Shown here: positions 54,300 to 63,200 of the stretch, piece after piece
How positions within the stretch are numbered: the stretch's first letter is position 1
How the letters are laid out: each line of letters starts with the position of its first letter
NCBI GenBank assembly: GCA_003416985.1
Contig: QVIN01000003.1
Coordinates: forward strand, 248,001-312,000
DNA length: 64,000 nt
Origin: Duganella sp. BJB480
GTDB lineage: Bacteria; Pseudomonadota; Gammaproteobacteria; Burkholderiales; Burkholderiaceae_D
Reading direction: 5' to 3'
Notes under the pieces: model-generated
Told to the model about the DNA's origin: nothing
Database searches by the model: none
What the model saw: the letters and a program-made list of their open reading frames with translations, nothing else
Translations under genes and position numbers: made by a program

Positions 54300-55262
54300 T
54301 TACGCGGGAGGACGATAGTGAGGATAGATGCTGGCCGCGGCGTCGCGCAGCGCGAGCAGCATGGCGTCGGCGCCAGGCGAGAGCTGGTGTCGCTTGCGCG
54401 TCACAATGCCGAACGAATCCATGCTCACGCCCAAGTCGAACGGCAGTATCGTCATCAGGCCCGCTTCCAGGTACGGCTGCACGGCGTCGGAAGGCAGCGC
54501 GACGATCATGTCGTTGCTCATGAGGAGACTGGCGACGACCGGCAGGTCGAGCGTCTCGACGGTTTCCGCCGGCTGTTCCAGGCCATGCGACAGGAACAGC
54601 GCGGTCAGGCGGTCGCGCAGGATGCTGCCGGCCGGCGGCAATATCCAGCACTGCTCCATCAGGTCCTCCAGCCGCAGGTCGGTGCGGCTGGCCAGCGGAT
54701 GGCCGGCGCGCGCGATCAGCAGGTGCGGCTCGTCGGTCAGCGGTTCGAAATTGAGTTCGTCGGCGGCCGCCGTGTCGAGAATGCGGCCGACCACCAGATC
54801 CAGCTCGCCGCCACGCAGGCGCTCCACCAGCGCTTTGCTGGTCGACATGCTGACCGCGACGTGCACCCGCGAGTGGCGCGCCTTGAGCAGGTTGATCGCC
54901 TTCGGCACCAGGCCGGTGGCCGGCGCCAGCACGGTGCCGATGCCCACGCGCCCGCGCAGGCCGGACAACAGCTCCATCACCTCCTGGTGGGCCGCGTCCA
55001 TCTCCGCCAGCGCGGCGCCGGCGCGCCGTATCAGCACTTTGCCGTACCAGGTGGGGGCGACGCCGCGCGACAGGCGCTCGAACAATTGCACGCCCAGCGC
55101 GTGTTCCAGCTCGCCCAATAATTTGGACGCGCCGGGCTGGGTAAGGTTGGCCGCCTGCGCCGCGTGCGCGATCGATCCGTGCCGGCCCAATTCGACCAGC
55201 AGCACCAAATGGCGGGTTTTCAGGTGGGAGCGGACGAAGCGGTCGGAGCTTGAATCGGTCAT
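54300..55262 (-). CDS. LysR family regulator of the galactoside/galactonate cluster (GbpR-like)
   Basis: 320 residues; winged helix (RHLVLLVELGRHGSIAHAAQAANLTQPGASKLL... abbreviated) and substrate-binding domain. The RHLVLL...GSIAHAA helix-turn-helix is typical of GbpR-like LysR proteins that respond to galactose. It lies 48 bp after the SMP-30 gene in the same orientation, between the two sugar operons. Its likely sites are the palindrome at 54268-54282 and, less surely, the dyad at 56328-56366. Confidence 0.92.
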   Translation of the reverse strand: MTDSSSDRFVRSHLKTRHLVLLVELGRHGSIAHAAQAANLTQPGASKLLGELEHALGVQLFERLSRGVAPTWYGKVLIRRAGAALAEMDAAHQEVMELLSGLRGRVGIGTVLAPATGLVPKAINLLKARHSRVHVAVSMSTSKALVERLRGGELDLVVGRILDTAAADELNFEPLTDEPHLLIARAGHPLASRTDLRLEDLMEQCWILPPAGSILRDRLTALFLSHGLEQPAETVETLDLPVVASLLMSNDMIVALPSDAVQPYLEAGLMTILPFDLGVSMDSFGIVTRKRHQLSPGADAMLLALRDAAASIYPHYRPPA

Positions 55263-55310
55263 AGGGGTGATTTTCTGGATCGCCCATCATAAGGGCGCGC
55301 CGTTGCAGCG

Positions 55311-56234
55311 TCAATCACCCTGGCGCCGGCGTTGGGAATCGGCGACGACGGCCGGGCCGTCGTCGAAGGGGGTATCGGCCACGCCTGGCGCCAGCTCCTC
55401 GGCCAAGGCGGGCGGCAGGCCATACAGCCCGCCGCGCACGCCCAGCAGCAGCAACTGGCGCGCGTCGGCGCCGCCGAAGGCCATGCCGGACGGCTGCTCC
55501 TGTTCCAGCGCGATCCGGCGGTGCAAATGGCCGTCGGCGCAGTACTGCGCCAGCCCCCCGGCCTGCACGCTCCACAGCATGCCGGCGCTGTCGACGGTGG
55601 CGGCGCCCCGCTCGGGCGCCTGCGCGAACTCGCGGATCTCGCCCACCTTGGCGCGCTCCGCGTCGTAACTGCACTGCATGATGCCGCCCCGGGCGGCGTC
55701 GGCGAAGTACATGCGCGTGCCGTCCACGCTGAAGGCGATGCTGCGCGCCGTGACCACCACCGGCAAGGCCAGGCGGCGCAGCCCGTGGCGCGTCGAATAT
55801 TGATAGAAGCTGCCGATCGGCCGCTGGTCGGCGCCTGTGTTGGCGGTGCCGAAGACGAAATTCCCATGCCGGTCGGTGCAGCCGTCGCTGATGACGGTGC
55901 GCGCCTCGGCCGCGTCGATGGTCGCCAGCACCTGCGCCTGCAGCGGGCGGCCGGGCTGCCCGGCGGGTGTCAGCTCCACCATGCCCAGGCGCTTGCCCTG
56001 GCCAAGCAGCATGCGCCCGGAGCTGCAGCAGGCGATCACGCCGGCACTCTCCTGCAGGCGCGCGCCGGCCGCCTTGCCGTCGTGCCGCGGCCAGGCGTAC
56101 AACTGGCCGCCCTGCGGGTCCGGCCAGCGCCAGCAGGCGGCCTGCGGATCCCAGCGCAGCGCGCAGCCGGCCTGGCCGGCGAGCGCCAACAGGATGCCTG
56201 TCGTGGAAGCGGTGGACGTACTGGTTGGACTCAT
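55311..56234 (-). CDS. SMP-30/gluconolactonase family lactonase (probable galactonolactonase)
   Basis: 307 residues forming a six-bladed propeller with SMP-30 segments: TVISDGCTDRHGNFVFGT (metal ligands Asn/Asp), SIAFSVDGTRMYFADA and PSGMAFGGADAR. These enzymes open aldonolactones to aldonic acids using one divalent metal. With the adjacent galactonate dehydratase the likely substrate is galactono-lactone. Cytosolic; no signal peptide. First gene of a unit with the LysR gene. Confidence 0.88.
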   Translation of the reverse strand: MSPTSTSTASTTGILLALAGQAGCALRWDPQAACWRWPDPQGGQLYAWPRHDGKAAGARLQESAGVIACCSSGRMLLGQGKRLGMVELTPAGQPGRPLQAQVLATIDAAEARTVISDGCTDRHGNFVFGTANTGADQRPIGSFYQYSTRHGLRRLALPVVVTARSIAFSVDGTRMYFADAARGGIMQCSYDAERAKVGEIREFAQAPERGAATVDSAGMLWSVQAGGLAQYCADGHLHRRIALEQEQPSGMAFGGADARQLLLLGVRGGLYGLPPALAEELAPGVADTPFDDGPAVVADSQRRRQGD

Positions 56235-56327
56235 GCTGCGGGGGCTCCGGATGGATGATGTGACCGCGCCAGTCTAAGCGGCCCGCCACCGCCGCAGATA
56301 TGAATAAATCGGCGCTTGCCATGCCGA

Positions 56328-56366
56328 TATCGGATAGCTGGGCGGCGCCCGGGAAGCTATCCGATA
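56328..56366. promoter_or_regulatory. Twelve-base inverted repeat between the SMP-30 and dgoD genes
   Basis: TATCGGATAGCT and AGCTATCCGATA are perfect reverse complements separated by 15 bp of GC-rich sequence. The left arm overlaps a CCGATATCGG palindrome (56324-56333). It lies in the divergent 222-bp gap, about 90 bp from each start. Confidence 0.6.
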
Positions 56367-56456
56367 ATGATATGCCTACTTACGAATTAATCATATTTCC
56401 AGTCTAGCGGGCAGGCTTAGACTGAGCACTGTTCCTGAACTTACCCTCTCTCTCCT

Positions 56457-57605
56457 ATGAAAATCATCAAACTGACGACCTACCGTGTACCACCGCGCTG
56501 GATGCTGCTCAAGATCGAAACCGATGAAGGCGTCGTCGGCTGGGGCGAACCGGTCATCGAAGGCCGCGCGCGCACCGTGGAGACGGCGGTACAGGAAATG
56601 GAATCTTATCTGATCGGCCAGGACCCGTCCCGCATCAACGACCTGTGGCAAACCATGTACCGCGCCGGCTTCTATCGCGGCGGCGCGATCACGATGAGCG
56701 CCATCGCCGGCATCGACCAGGCGCTGTGGGACATCAAGGGCAAGGTAATGGGCAAGCCGGTGTACGAGCTGCTGGGCGGCCTGGTGCGCGACCGCATGAA
56801 GATGTACAGCTGGGTGGGCGGCGACCGTCCTTCCGACATCATTGAGCACATCAGCAAGCTGCGCGAAGGCGGCTTCAATACGTTCAAGATGAACGCCACC
56901 GAGGAACTGGGCATGCTGGACACCGCCGCCGCCGTCGACAAGGCGGTCGAGCGCGTGGCCGAGATCCGCGCCGCCTTCGGCAACAGCATCGAGTTCGGCC
57001 TGGACTTCCACGGCCGCGTGGCCGCGCCGATGGCCAAGGTGCTGCTGCGCGAGCTGGAGCCGTATCGCCCGCTGTTCGTCGAGGAGCCGGTGCTGGCCGA
57101 GCAGGCCGAGTACTATCCGCGCCTGGCCGCGACCACCTCGATTCCGCTCGCGGCCGGTGAACGCATGTACTCGCGCTTCGAGTTCAAGAACGTGTTCCAC
57201 GCCGGCGGCCTGTCGATCGCGCAGCCGGACCTGTCGCACGCCGGCGGCATCACCGAATGCATGAAGATCGCCTCGATGGCGGAAGCCTACGACATCACGC
57301 TGGCGCCGCACTGTCCGCTCGGCCCTGTCGCGCTGGCGGCCTGCCTGGCCGTGGACTTCGTGTCGTACAACGCCGTGCTGCAGGAACAGAGCATGGGCAT
57401 CCACTACAACAAGGGCGGCGAGCTGCTGGACTACGTCGTCAACAAGGAAGACTTCCTCATCACCGACGGCTATATGAAGCCGCTGCCCAAGCCTGGCCTG
57501 GGCGTGGTGGTGGACGAGGCGCGCGTGCTGGAGGCGAGCCTCAACGCGCCGGACTGGCGCAATCCGGTGTGGCGCCACGCGGACGGCAGCGTCGCCGAGT
57601 GGTAA
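56457..57605 (+). CDS. dgoD: D-galactonate dehydratase
   Basis: 382 residues, the length of Escherichia coli DgoD. Enolase-superfamily ligands lie at the positions known for that enzyme: Asp183 and His185 (LDFHGR), Glu209 (FVEEPV), Glu235 ([10 protein letters not shown]) and His285 (LAPHCPLGP). It dehydrates galactonate to 2-keto-3-deoxygalactonate. GH35 follows 8 bp after the stop in one operon. Confidence 0.95.
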   Translation: MKIIKLTTYRVPPRWMLLKIETDEGVVGWGEPVIEGRARTVETAVQEMESYLIGQDPSRINDLWQTMYRAGFYRGGAITMSAIAGIDQALWDIKGKVMGKPVYELLGGLVRDRMKMYSWVGGDRPSDIIEHISKLREGGFNTFKMNATEELGMLDTAAAVDKAVERVAEIRAAFGNSIEFGLDFHGRVAAPMAKVLLRELEPYRPLFVEEPVLAEQAEYYPRLAATTSIPLAAGERMYSRFEFKNVFHAGGLSIAQPDLSHAGGITECMKIASMAEAYDITLAPHCPLGPVALAACLAVDFVSYNAVLQEQSMGIHYNKGGELLDYVVNKEDFLITDGYMKPLPKPGLGVVVDEARVLEASLNAPDWRNPVWRHADGSVAEW

Positions 57606-57613
57606 GGATAGCC

Positions 57614-60151
57614 ATGCCATTTTTGTTTAGCCGCCGTTCGGGCGCCGCGCTGATCGTGGGCGCCCTGGCGGGCGGCGTCGCCGGCGCCGATACCTTGTCC
57701 ATCGACGCCAGCGCAACAACTCCCGCACCGAAAGCTGCGGCGCTGCGCATGGGCAGTTCGGTCGCACCCAACGGCGACAGGCTGGGCGCCAACGCGCGCT
57801 ACCTGACCCGCAACGGCGCCCCGTGGCTGCCGGTGATGGGCGAATTCCATTACAGCCGCACGCCCGCCTCGCAGTGGGAGGCGGAGCTGCGCAAGATGAA
57901 GGCGGCCGGCATCGACATCGTCGCCAGCTATGTGATGTGGAACCATCACGAGGAGCTGGCCGGCCAATTCGACTGGCAGGGCAACCGCGACCTGCGCCGC
58001 TTCGTGCAGCTGGCCGCCAAGGCCGGGCTGGATGTGGTGGTGCGGGTGGGCCCGTGGGCGCACGCGGAAGTGCGCTACGGCGGCGTGCCGGATTGGGTGG
58101 TCAACGCCATGCCGACCCGCTCCAACGATCCGCAGTACATGGCGCTGGTGGAGAAGCTGTACACGCAGATCGGCGCGCAGCTCAAGGGCCAGTTGTGGAA
58201 GGATGGCGGCCGCGTGATCGGCATCCAGCTGGAAAACGAATACAACATCGATGGTCCCGGCAAGGGCGCGGCGCACATCGCCGCGCTGAAGAAGCTGGCG
58301 CTGAAGGCGGGCATGGACGTGCCCTACTACACCGTCACCGGCTGGGACGGCACCATCTATCCCACCGGCGAAGTGACGCCGGTGTTCGGCGGTTATCCCG
58401 ACGAGCCCTGGGGCACCAGCACCAGCGAGCTGCCGCCGAAGGAGACCTACGCCTTCCGTTTCGATACCCGCGTCAGCGGCGACCTGGGTGCGCAGACCGT
58501 CGCCCACGCGCCCGGCACGGCGGAGACGGACAAGGACGTGACGCCCTTCCTCGGCGCGGAATACGGCGCGGGCCTACCGTTCATGTATCGCCGCCGCACG
58601 GTGGTGAGCGCGGACGATATCGCGTCGATGCTGCCGGTGCAGCTGGGTTCCGGCGTGAATTTGATGGGCTACTACATGTTCCATGGCGGCCGCAATCCGA
58701 CTGGTTTGGGCGGCACCTCGATGGAGGAAAGCTCGCTCAGCGGCGGCTACAACGACACCACCATGATCAGCTACGACTTCCAGGCCCCGCTCGGGCCGGA
58801 CGGCCAGCAGCGCAAGGTGCTGGAGAAGCTGCGGCCCTTCCATCTGTTCCTGCACGATTTCGGTTCCCGCCTGGCGCCGATGACGGTGCGCAAACCGGAT
58901 GCCTCGCCGGCCACGCCGGACGACCTGAAGACGGCGCGCTTCGCCGTGCGCAGCGAAGGCGATCGCGGTTTCCTGTTCGTGAACAATCATGTGCGGCAGT
59001 ATCCGATGGCGGCGCAGCGGGGCACGCAGTTCTCGGTCAAGCTGCCGGGCCAGACGGTCACGCTGCCAAGCGCGCCGGTCGATATCGCCGATGGGACGTA
59101 CTTCATCTGGCCGCTGAATCTTGATCTGGACGGTGTTAATCTCGCCTACGCGACGGCGCAGCCTTTGGCCTTGCTCGACCAGGGCAAGGCTGGCGTGGTC
59201 GCGGTGTTCGGCGCCAACGCCGGCGTGCCGGTGGAGCTGGCGTTCGACGCGGCGCTCGCGGCGCAGGTGCATGCCAACGGCGGCGCGCAAGTCGCGCTGT
59301 CCGGTGGCCGCGCGCTGGTGAGCGGCGTACAGCCCGGCGCAGGCGCGGCGCTGACCGTGCAGCGCGAAGGCAAGCGACCATTGACCATCGTCGTGCTGAC
59401 GGCGGAACAATCGCAGCAACTGAGCGTGGCGGAACTGGGCGGCCAGCGCCGCCTGATCCTGAGCGGCCAACAGACCTACGTGGCCGACGGCGCGCTGCAA
59501 ATGCGTTCGACGGGCAGCAACAAGTTCCGCTTCGCCGTCTACCCCGCGTTGAGCGGCAAGCCGACGGCAAGCACCGCCAGCCCCGCGTGGGCAGCGGCTT
59601 CCAGGGGCAAGGACGCCAAGCCTGCCGCCGGCCAGCGCGTCGCCCTGCGCGCCGCAGGCAACGACGGCATCTTCCAGGCCTTCGAAGCGGAGCTGCCTGT
59701 TCGCGACCTGAAGGCCAGCATCACGCCGACGCGCGCGGCGCAGGAGGCGGCGCCCATCGTCATCGGCGGCGGCGCGAAAGCCGCTGTCCAGCCGCTGCCG
59801 GAAAACTTCAAGGCAGCGGGTGCGTGGCAGATCAACGTCCCGCGCGAACAGTTGCTTGGGCTGGACGACGCGCTGCTGCAGATCGACTTCGTCGGCGACA
59901 TCGGCCGCCTGTACTCGGGCACGCGCATGCTGGACGACTGGTACTACAGCGGCTATCAATGGCAGTTCGGCCTGCGCCAGGCCGGCGCCCTGCTCGACCA
60001 GCCGCTGACCGTGTCCGTCCTGCCGTTGCGCGCCGATGCGCCCATCTACCTGCCGAAAGAAGCGCGCCCCGATTTCGCGGGCCAGCCTCAAATCGCCACC
60101 ATGCGAGGCGTCAGCGTGATACCGGTCTATCAGCTGCGCGTAGCACCGTAA
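57614..60151 (+). CDS. GH35 family beta-galactosidase, exported
   Basis: The ATG at 57614 (MPFLFSRRSGAALIVGAL signal peptide) gives 845 residues. TIM-barrel segments are FHYSRTPASQWEAELRKMKAA and WNHHEELAGQFDW; the acid/base Glu is in QLENEYNI (near 207) and the nucleophile in LGAEYGAG (near 315). GH35 enzymes release terminal beta-galactose. Coupled to dgoD, so liberated galactose is probably oxidised through galactonate. Probably periplasmic. Confidence 0.93.
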   Translation: MPFLFSRRSGAALIVGALAGGVAGADTLSIDASATTPAPKAAALRMGSSVAPNGDRLGANARYLTRNGAPWLPVMGEFHYSRTPASQWEAELRKMKAAGIDIVASYVMWNHHEELAGQFDWQGNRDLRRFVQLAAKAGLDVVVRVGPWAHAEVRYGGVPDWVVNAMPTRSNDPQYMALVEKLYTQIGAQLKGQLWKDGGRVIGIQLENEYNIDGPGKGAAHIAALKKLALKAGMDVPYYTVTGWDGTIYPTGEVTPVFGGYPDEPWGTSTSELPPKETYAFRFDTRVSGDLGAQTVAHAPGTAETDKDVTPFLGAEYGAGLPFMYRRRTVVSADDIASMLPVQLGSGVNLMGYYMFHGGRNPTGLGGTSMEESSLSGGYNDTTMISYDFQAPLGPDGQQRKVLEKLRPFHLFLHDFGSRLAPMTVRKPDASPATPDDLKTARFAVRSEGDRGFLFVNNHVRQYPMAAQRGTQFSVKLPGQTVTLPSAPVDIADGTYFIWPLNLDLDGVNLAYATAQPLALLDQGKAGVVAVFGANAGVPVELAFDAALAAQVHANGGAQVALSGGRALVSGVQPGAGAALTVQREGKRPLTIVVLTAEQSQQLSVAELGGQRRLILSGQQTYVADGALQMRSTGSNKFRFAVYPALSGKPTASTASPAWAAASRGKDAKPAAGQRVALRAAGNDGIFQAFEAELPVRDLKASITPTRAAQEAAPIVIGGGAKAAVQPLPENFKAAGAWQINVPREQLLGLDDALLQIDFVGDIGRLYSGTRMLDDWYYSGYQWQFGLRQAGALLDQPLTVSVLPLRADAPIYLPKEARPDFAGQPQIATMRGVSVIPVYQLRVAP

Positions 60152-60169
60152 AGCTTGTCATGTGGTTTG

Positions 60170-60204
60170 CCGCCCGCCGCTCCCCGCGGCGGGCGGTTTT
60201 TTTT
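60170..60204 (+). terminator. Rho-independent terminator of the dgoD-GH35 operon
   Basis: An 11-bp stem (60170-60180 with 60186-60196) is followed by eight T. It lies 18 bp after the GH35 stop. Confidence 0.93.
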
Positions 60205-60208
60205 GCCG

Positions 60209-60252
60209 AAAAAAAAGCTGAAGACCGGCGGCATGCGCCACCTGTCTTCAGC
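60209..60252 (-). terminator. Rho-independent terminator of the giant repeat protein gene
   Basis: GCTGAAGAC (60217-60225) pairs with GTCTTCAGC (60244-60252); on the minus strand the stem is followed by a T-run (A-run 60209-60216). Confidence 0.85.
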
Positions 60253-60273
60253 CTTCACTTGCGCGGCGCCGAC

Positions 60274-63200
60274 TTAGCTAGCTACGCCCACCAACTGCAC
60301 GCCAGCGCTGCCGCCCGTGATCGATGCGGTGATCAAGTCGGCGAAGGTGTGCATGCGGTCGGCCGTCCAAGTGGCAGCCATCTCATACGGGCTGCTGCCT
60401 TGGTCGGCGTGCGCCACCAGATCGGCGAAGTTGATCGCGGCGACCTGCTTGCCGCTGGCATCGACCAGGTCCACCTCGGCGATGTTGACCTTGGCGTAGT
60501 CGGCCACCGTGAACTGCGCGTAGGACTTGCCGCCGTCGACATAGTTGATGACCAGGTCCGAGCCGTCGATGTTGGCCTTGACGTGGTCAGCCGCGATGGT
60601 CACGCTGCTGAACAACTTGTTACCGGTGAACTTGAGCACGTCGTTGCCGCCGGCCACCTCGTGCACCGTGTCCTTGCCGTCGCCCATGGACATCACATAG
60701 GTGTCCTTGCCCGCGCCGCCGTTCAGCGAATCGTTGCCCATGCCGCTGTACAGCGTGTCGTCGCCGGCGTCGCCGAACAGGCGGTTGTTGCCGGCGTACT
60801 TGTAGCCCAGCGTGTAGGCCAGCAAACCGGCGATGAAGAAGTCGGCGCCCTTGTACTCGCTCAGGTGCAGGTTGATGCCAAGGTATTTGCCCAGCCAGTT
60901 CACGCCGTCGCCGCTGGCGTTGGAGGCCGTCTTCAACGCGCTGCCCAGCCAGTCGGTGGCGTCGGCCAGGGCCGTGCCCACGTCGGCGTCGGCCACGTAG
61001 TTGACGCCACTGCTGATGCCGTTCACCGCCGAGGTCAGGCCGCTCTTGCCGGTGTCGAGCGCGGACTTGAGCGGCGTGGCCACGTCGATGCCCGACGACG
61101 ACAGGCCGGCGGTGTTGGTGATGCCGTTCAGCGCGTCGTTGGCGGCAGCGTTGAGGCTGTCGGCCAGCTTGCCGCCGCCGGCGGTGGCCTTGGCCAGCTC
61201 GGCCTTGATGCTGTCGGCCACGCCCGCCCAGCCCTTGCTGATCTCGTCCGTGAAGGTGGAGTTCAGGTACTTGGTGATGGCGTCGAAGCCCTTGCCGGCG
61301 TCGTTCCAGGCCGCGTTGAGCGCGTTGGCCTTGCCCACCAGCAGATGGTCGATCACGCCCCAGCCCAGGCCCATCATGGTGTCGTTGCCGTTGCCGCCGC
61401 CGACATAGGTGCCGGCGTTGGTGGCGAAGATGGTGTCGTCGCCGTCGCCGCCCATGATCACATTGCCCACCAGGTTGATCTTGCCCAGGTCGCCCTTGGA
61501 CAGCGCGCCGTATTGCGAGCGGATGAAGTTGGCGTTCATGGCCGCGCCCACCCAGTCGCCGGCCGACTCGTAGTCGTTCTCGACGATCGATTCGGCCGCG
61601 TTGAACACGGTGATCTCGGCCAGGCCGATGATGGTGTCGTTGCCGGCGCCGCCCAGGGCGATGTTGTTCTGGCCCGACGAGACGATCAAATCGTTGCCGT
61701 TGCCGCCCATGCCGATGGTGGTGGTGCCGGCCAGGATCAGGGTGTCGTTGCCGTCGCCGGCGTGCACGAAGTTCATGCCGGTGTCGAGGCTGACCTTGGT
61801 CGAGTCGGTGGTCTGGGCCTTGTCCGAGCCTTCCACCGCCTCGGTGGTCGTGCTGGAGTAGCTCAGCTTGCTGCCGGCGTTGAGTACGACCAGGAAGTCG
61901 TCGCCCGAATCCGACAGCACCACGTTGTGGTCGCCGTAGACGACGGCGGTGTCGTTACCGGCGCCGGTCCAGGCCACGTTGAGCTGGGTGCTGCCCTTGG
62001 TGGTGCTGGTGGTGGTCTGGTTGCTGCCCTCGACCTCGTTGGTGGTGGTGCTGGTGTTGCCGCCGCCGTAGCTGACCATCACCAGCGTGTCCTTGCCGCT
62101 GCCGCCGATCACGCCGTTGTCCTTGCCGACCACGGTCTCGACGTTGTTGCCGTCGCCGGCCACGATCAGGTTGCCGTTGACGTTGACCGACTTGGCCGCC
62201 GTGCCGAAGGCCAGCGCGGTCAGCACGTCGTCGCCGCTGCCGCCTTCGATCAGGTTGCCCTTGCCCAGCGCGGTGACGACGTTGTTGCCCTCGCCTACCG
62301 ACACCACGTTGTAGGTGCCGACCACGGTGACGACGTCGTTGCCGGCGCCGGTGACGATGCCGGACTTGCTGCCGATGGCGCTGACCACGTCGTTGCCGGC
62401 GCCTGTCGCCACCAGGTTGTTCACGCCCAGCGCGGTGGCCACGGTGTCGGCGCTGCCGCCGATCAGCACGTTGTTCTTGCCGAATGCGGTCATCACGTCG
62501 TGGCCGCTCTGGCTGGACGCCGCGCCCGACAGGCCGGCCTTGGAGACCAGGTCGGTGGCGGCCACGCCGGAGGCCAGCGAGTCGACCAGGCCGACCGCCG
62601 TGGCGGCGATCTCCGCGTAGTTGCCGGTGGCCAGCAGGTTGTTGGCGCCGACCGCCGTCACGGTGTCCGCGCCGGCGTCGCCCCACACCACGTTGCGCGC
62701 GCCGAACACGGTGACCGTGTCGTTGCCGCTGCCGCTCCACACCACGTTGTTGGCGCCGATGCCGGTCACCACGTCGTTGCCGCCGCCGGTGTAGACCACG
62801 TTGGTCGAGCCGATGGCGCTGACCACGTCGTTGCCGTCGCCATGCGCGACGTTGTTGCCAATGAAGGAAGCCACGGCCTTGGTGGCGCCGCCGGCCGCGC
62901 TGCCCAGCTTGGCGGTGACGTCGGCCAGGCCGTCGCCGATGCCGGTGACGATGACGTTGACCGAGCCGGCCGCCGTCACCACGTTGTTGCCGGCGGTGTT
63001 GACGACGATGTTGTTGCCGCCCAGCGCGGTGGTGATGTTGTCGCCGCCGTTGGCCAGCACGATGTTGTTGCCGCCGGCCGCCGTGACCACGTCCTTGCCG
63101 GCGCCGGTGTAGATGACGTTGTTGCCGCCCACGGCCACCACGGTGTCGTTGCCGGCGCCGCTGTTGATACCGGCGGCCAGCTTGGCGCTGGCGTTGTTGA

